Part shown: in pieces, positions 54,701 through 60,700 of the stretch
Position numbering within the stretch: the first letter of the stretch is position 1
Layout of the letters: each line of letters starts with the position of its first letter
From: Owenia fusiformis
Lineage: Eukaryota > Annelida > Polychaeta > Sabellida > Oweniidae
Assembly (NCBI GenBank): GCA_903813345.2
Contig: CAIIXF020000001.1
Coordinates: 53,771,885 to 53,835,884, forward strand
Direction of reading: 5' to 3'
Length of the DNA stretch: 64,000 nt
Translations under genes and position numbers: made by a program
The notes under the pieces: model-generated
What the model saw: the letters and a program-made list of their open reading frames with translations, nothing else
What the model was told of the DNA's origin: nothing
Databases searched by the model: none

Positions 54701-57700
54701 CCGTGTAATGTGTTATCAGCCACTGATACAAAGATAACATGCATGGTAAGTTCAGGTTGGCTAACTTGGCTTATTAATGTTAAAAAGATGCTCACCTTGG
54801 TTTGGTTGAGCTGAAGATACAAATTTTACAAAACTGCTTTTTTGTGGTACTATTGCACCCATCGCACCCTCCTGGCTACAACTAAGCTAATTGTACCTCT
54901 GTTCTGATCTTAAAATCACTGTTTATGCACTATAATTTTAAATGAATGAGGCTAAGTATTGTATTAATGCACACTAACATAAAAGATGTCATCATAGTCT
55001 CAAGAAAAAATGGAATTACTTGTAGCATAACACCATCATTAACGCTTAGAGAATTTTGAATCAGTGTCTACTGTTCATCAGTACAACATTATAAGGATAA
55101 TGGGTGGTAATGATTTAAAATGACTATGCATTTATTAACATCATACATGTGAATTTGATACATCCAGTTGTTGACTACTTAAAAGAGAAAACATTATAAT
55201 TTATGATGATATTGATAAAACTAAGGACTTTAATTAAGAGATGCTGGGGTAATGTTTTTATGGCATTTTTTAAGTCCTTCTTTTAATTAATTTTAAACAT
55301 CAACGCAGAGTAACCTACAACATAATGTAACATAACATAACGTAATGTAACGTGACGTGACGTGACATGAAATAACGTTATCCAATGTAACGTAATGTAA
55401 CTTGGTATAACATAACTATACATAACAAAACATAGCATATTGTTAGTACCTCAGTGTAAATACTCGCATCTGATTGGTCAATTAGCGGTCAACATTTTTG
55501 CCTGTACCTCAACTGTGCATCATGGGATATCATATTATTGACCGCTTATGTTACTGTACTACACTTATGAATTATGGGGAATATGACGTCATAATGTTTA
55601 CAGAAAAAACATGGTAGACGGACATTTCGTAAACGTTGATGAAAGTGATATTTTGACTTTGCTAGACGACAAGTATAGCAAAAATACAAAAATGAAACGA
55701 AAAATTAACATTAATTTACTAGTGAGTACGCAGTTATGTGCCAAAAACAGAGAGTTTAACTACCACTGTCTTCAGATTTTCTTAAAAAATTATTGCTGGC
55801 GTGGTTCGGAGAAAAGGTTTTGAAATGAAGCCATGATTGATGACTGTTGTCTATACATGTATGTGTATTATTAGTTTCTTCTGACTAACAAAACAATTGT
55901 AGACCTCTCCATTCGGTCAACCGTCAAAATCATATACCTCGACTGTAAACCTTGAAACTACTGTTGACCTCGACCTTCGGTCTCTGTCAACAGTAGTTTC
56001 TCGGTTTACCGTCTCGGTATACAATTTTGCCGGTTGACCTCTGGAGAGGTCAACAATTGTATAATGTAACATGACATACAATGTAACATGATGTAAAGTA
56101 ACATAATATAACATAAAATATCTGTCTGTCTGCTTTAGTTTTCTTCTGAGACAACCATGCCAGCAGGGGAGCTTCATGAACTGAGGGTGTCAGTACCTAA
56201 CAGAGGCCTGGCTTTGAACACTCTAGCTACCCCCGTAGAGAGGGGCTTTACACTCATACCCACACTAGAGACAGTATCGCCATCTATCGGTTCACTCGCT
56301 GGAGGCACTGAATTAAGCATAACTGGTCAGTGAGACTTTGTTAAAAAAACAATATTTCAACAAAAGCATGATTGATGTCTTAATAGTAAACATGATTTGT
56401 GAATGGACATTGAAAAATATCATGGGCTCTCAAATTCTCAAGAGAAAAACCCAATAAAAAAATATTTCCCAATTTATTAATTGACAAATTTTGCTGGAAT
56501 TTTCATTGGGCCAAGAACATGTATAATAATTGAAATAACAAAGTACCCAATCTGAAGGTGACTGTCTCTTTAAAAGCAGATATTGCACTTATTTCTCATC
56601 ATCCAATAGCATGGGGTATTTTCCTATTAATTTCCTTTTTTCCAGGTCATGGGTTTGTCAGTTCAATAGAGGGTGGTGTTTTGGTAACTATTGATGGTAG
56701 CCACACTTGTTCTATTGTGTCAATACAGCATGATAAAATCGTGTGTAGAACACCCCCAGCCAGTGCAGGTACCTACAATGTGTCCGTGAACATAGGGAAG
56801 AAGGGGATCCAGTCAGATTGCAGCAAATCTCAATGTACATTTGAGTACAGCACCAGTGTGACATCTATTGTGAAGTCTGTCAGTCCCAACAAGATTTTAT
56901 CATCTACAAAGACAGATGTTATGCTTACAGGGACATTTCTCATAACAGATAAAGTAAGTACATTCACAAGTCAATTTCAACTGAAAACTGAGAACCCCTA
57001 TCGGGACAAAGCCCAGGGGAAATATTTGTATCACTGTTAAACATAATAGTCATAATTCCTTTATAAAAACCTTGAGAGTCTGAATTCAAACCGTTTCAAG
57101 CAATCATTGAGTAAATTAGTTGAACAAATGTTCAGATTTTTATGTCACCATCTAACAATGAAATGTGAAGATTGCAGTAGGATTGTATTTTATTTCATTT
57201 GCATTCTTATTATTCAGTATTAAACATTTGAATTTACTTTCCTTGCATTATAGATGCATTGGCAATAAATGTTATATTTTTGCTTCTATGATGATACCTT
57301 TATTATTTTCAGGCCTTGGTATCAGTAGAAATTGGAAACACCCCATGTGTTATCACCACTGTATATGCAAACTACATTTCCTGTTCTCTGAGTCACATTC
57401 CTCATGGCAACCACAAGCTCAGGGTTCATCTCCAGGGTCAGGGAGATGCCAACATAGATGGCGCTTACAGGATCATTAATGTACAGGCAACAATATCAAG
57501 TATAACACCCAATGAAGGTAGTGTTAATGGTGGAACTAAAGTGAAAATTTCTGGCAGTGGATTTATCGATACGATTACAGAAGTTAACATTGATAGTAGT
57601 GAGGTTAAATGTAAGGTTATCTCTGCAATGATTCATGAGGTGACATGTCTGACTCCCGCTCACACTGCTGGTGACGTGATGCTTATTGTGCCCCTGCCAA

Positions 57701-60700
57701 CACCAGAGGGCGGAAATGAAGCAATGGCGGTGGCTTATAAGTTCTCCCTCACAGCCACTCCAGTGGTGAATAACATAAGGTGAACATCTTCTTCTTTAAG
57801 GTGTAAGACTATTGTAGTCAACATTTGGTGTTTGAAAACTGAACTCCCTTGGCAAATCCTGGCTACGGGCCTGAGGCATCAGTTGTTGGTGTTCAGTATT
57901 TGATGTCCAGTAACAAATTGTTACACTAATTGTAACCAGGTGGCTACATTTTATCAACTACCCTTAAAACAATGGCTTACCGTCATATACACATAAAACA
58001 CCATGGCATACTCTCAAAGGATTGGTATCGATATGGTGAGCTGAATTCAACAATGTTTATAAACCAATTATTGAAAACATATGTAAAATACACGGCCTTC
58101 ATGTAATGTTCACTGATTGACAACAATTTAATGCGAAAATTATTTATATATATTTGATATAACTGTTAAAACACTGCTTAAACCATTCTTAAATTTTGAA
58201 TCATGGAAAGTTTTCTTGCATTATTTCATTTTCTAATTGCAGTCCTTCTGAAGGCACCACCGGAGACACTGTCAAAATCAGTGGTACTGGTTTTGACAAG
58301 TCATCAAGTCATGTTACTATTGGAGGAGTTCCATGTGATGTCACAGCTGCAACAACCAATGAGATCACTTGTACTCTAGGGGCTAATAAAGGAGGAAGTT
58401 TCCCAGTGGGTGTGAGTGTAGATGGGAAGGGGATTGCAACATCAAGTACAATGTTTTCCTATGTTCTGAGAGTTGATGCTGTTCGACCTAATACTAGTGA
58501 GTTTGTTTGAGTTCTACAAAAACTTTCATGTACCATTTCTCACAGATATAAATCTCCTTGATGTAATGTCTATTGTACTAAAAGTGACCAAATCAAAACC
58601 ATCTTGTTTTACTGGTTGATGTGTGGAATAACTTTTTACACTTTGTTTTATATATATGTTACTTTCTTATTTTAGAGATGAGTTTTGGTGGGGGACGAAC
58701 ATTGACCATCTCTGGTGTTGGATTCTCTGATGTTGCCAAAGTGAGGGTGTGTGATGAAATCTGTCCCATACTTGGCAATGTCTCAACCAATCAGATAAAG
58801 TGTGATGCTCCGGCACAGTTAAGTAAGTCAATCAACATAGTGAAATACATGTACATTTACATTGCAATATGCTGCAAGCTCTGAACTTTTAATAGTTTGA
58901 AAAAGTTCTGTTCTGTTCTTTCCAATTTATGACATTAATGGCCTAGCTGTGACTACATGTATGATATTTATTAGCAAATTGAAAGATTCTTTTTTGTGTT
59001 GCTCACCATTTAGCATAAAAAGGCACAATCCCGGAATAATACTCAAGGGTCTACAGGCTGAGGTCAAGGTGTAGAGAATCAATTTCACCTTTTATTTGGT
59101 GAAGTTGCAAGATCCTCTGTTTGCGTTTAATAGGGAAATTGATATCTTGATTTACCTAATTTACGTTAATGTACCTTAATTTCTTAAGACAAACTGATCC
59201 GGTAGACTCGTCTGGAGTTGCTGTGTTGTATTCATATGGGAAATAACCCTTTAACCATAATCCACTATTCTGAACTGGCAAATAATACTATGTGATTCAA
59301 GGTAAACAAGACACACTGGCATGTGGCGTGGAAATTGAACAGAACGGTTTGACCGTCACAAGTGCAGAGAAAATTTATTATGATCGGAGCATCACTCCAG
59401 TTATATCTGACGTCACACCCAATAGGGGAGGAACAGGTGGGGGTACCCAGATTATTATATCTGGGCAGGGTCTAACATCAGGGTAAGCAAAATTCTAGTT
59501 ACATGTATTGAAACATTCTGTGTAGGAGTCCATTACTGACCAGATTTAGAACCAAACTTAGTCACCTCATCAGTTAGTTCATATGTAGGTCTATTGAATG
59601 CAGTTATTTTAACTTCAAAACCAGAGAGGCAATCTATATGAGCTCAAAAACAAGATACTGTATGTAATATGGCAAGCTGAATGATGTACAAATAACAAGG
59701 GTATGCCTGTGAAGGATCTATTCCATGTTAAAGAAGACATATTCTTTTATTTACAAGTAAAATGAATAGTACAATAGTACAATAAAGTACAATAAAAAGA
59801 TTGTGTCTTAATTACAAAAAGTGGCAAAACGTGACATTTAACATCAGTTACTCGCTTATTTCAGGGGTGTGCCAACTTCTGTCACAATAGATGGCAGTGT
59901 GTGTGATGTGAAATCTGCCACAGAAGCTGAGATAACATGTGTCACAAGTTCACATCAAGGATCAACCAGAGCTAAAGTACGAGTGAATGTAGGAGACAAT
60001 GGAATTGCCACACAGGTATATGAAGACATTATTTAGTCTAAGAATTGTTTGAACTGTATTCATATTTTTATGGGACATCTCTTTCATTTTTCTTTGTAGT
60101 GATGTCTTGTAAAATGGGATGAAAGTATCATCTTATACAAGGGTCGATCCAGATATTATGATAAAAATGCTATGTGTTATGTATTTAAATTTTACTCTCA
60201 CTGTCCTAGTTGTACTGTATGATTTAATAACACCAAAAAGCTAAATAAGACCATTTAATCGTGAATTTCAGCTTCAGTGTACAATCTATGTTCTCAATTC
60301 CATTTTGAATAAGTTAAATAAGACCATTTCTTGTTCTACTTAAAAATCTACATGCTACAATCTTCTACCACATGTACATGTAGTAGATTTCAAGAGCATT
60401 CTGTGCCAGCCTTTCAAGTTCTGTGTTTTTCTTTTAGGAAAATGCTGGTTTTTTCTATGTGGACAGATGGTCCTCCAGGTTTACCTGGGGAAATGGTCCT
60501 CTTCCAAAGAAGGGTGACTTTGTTGTCATAGAGAAACACCAGACTGTATATTTGGATGTCACTACACCAATGCTTAAGTTCTTGCTCATTAAAGGTATGA
60601 CAGTATATTACTTTAAGACATTTCATTGATTAATTAGCTTGTATAGTAATTATGTCGCCACCATAAGTGGTGACCTATTATTGTCTTCAACTTTTTTGTG

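Noticed and set aside
55611-55823. 70-codon open frame with DESDILTLLDDKYSKNTKMK
   Set aside because: It looks coding-like, but it is short, has no splice or domain support, and lies within the insert in the pentamer array. It may be a fragment of a mobile element protein.
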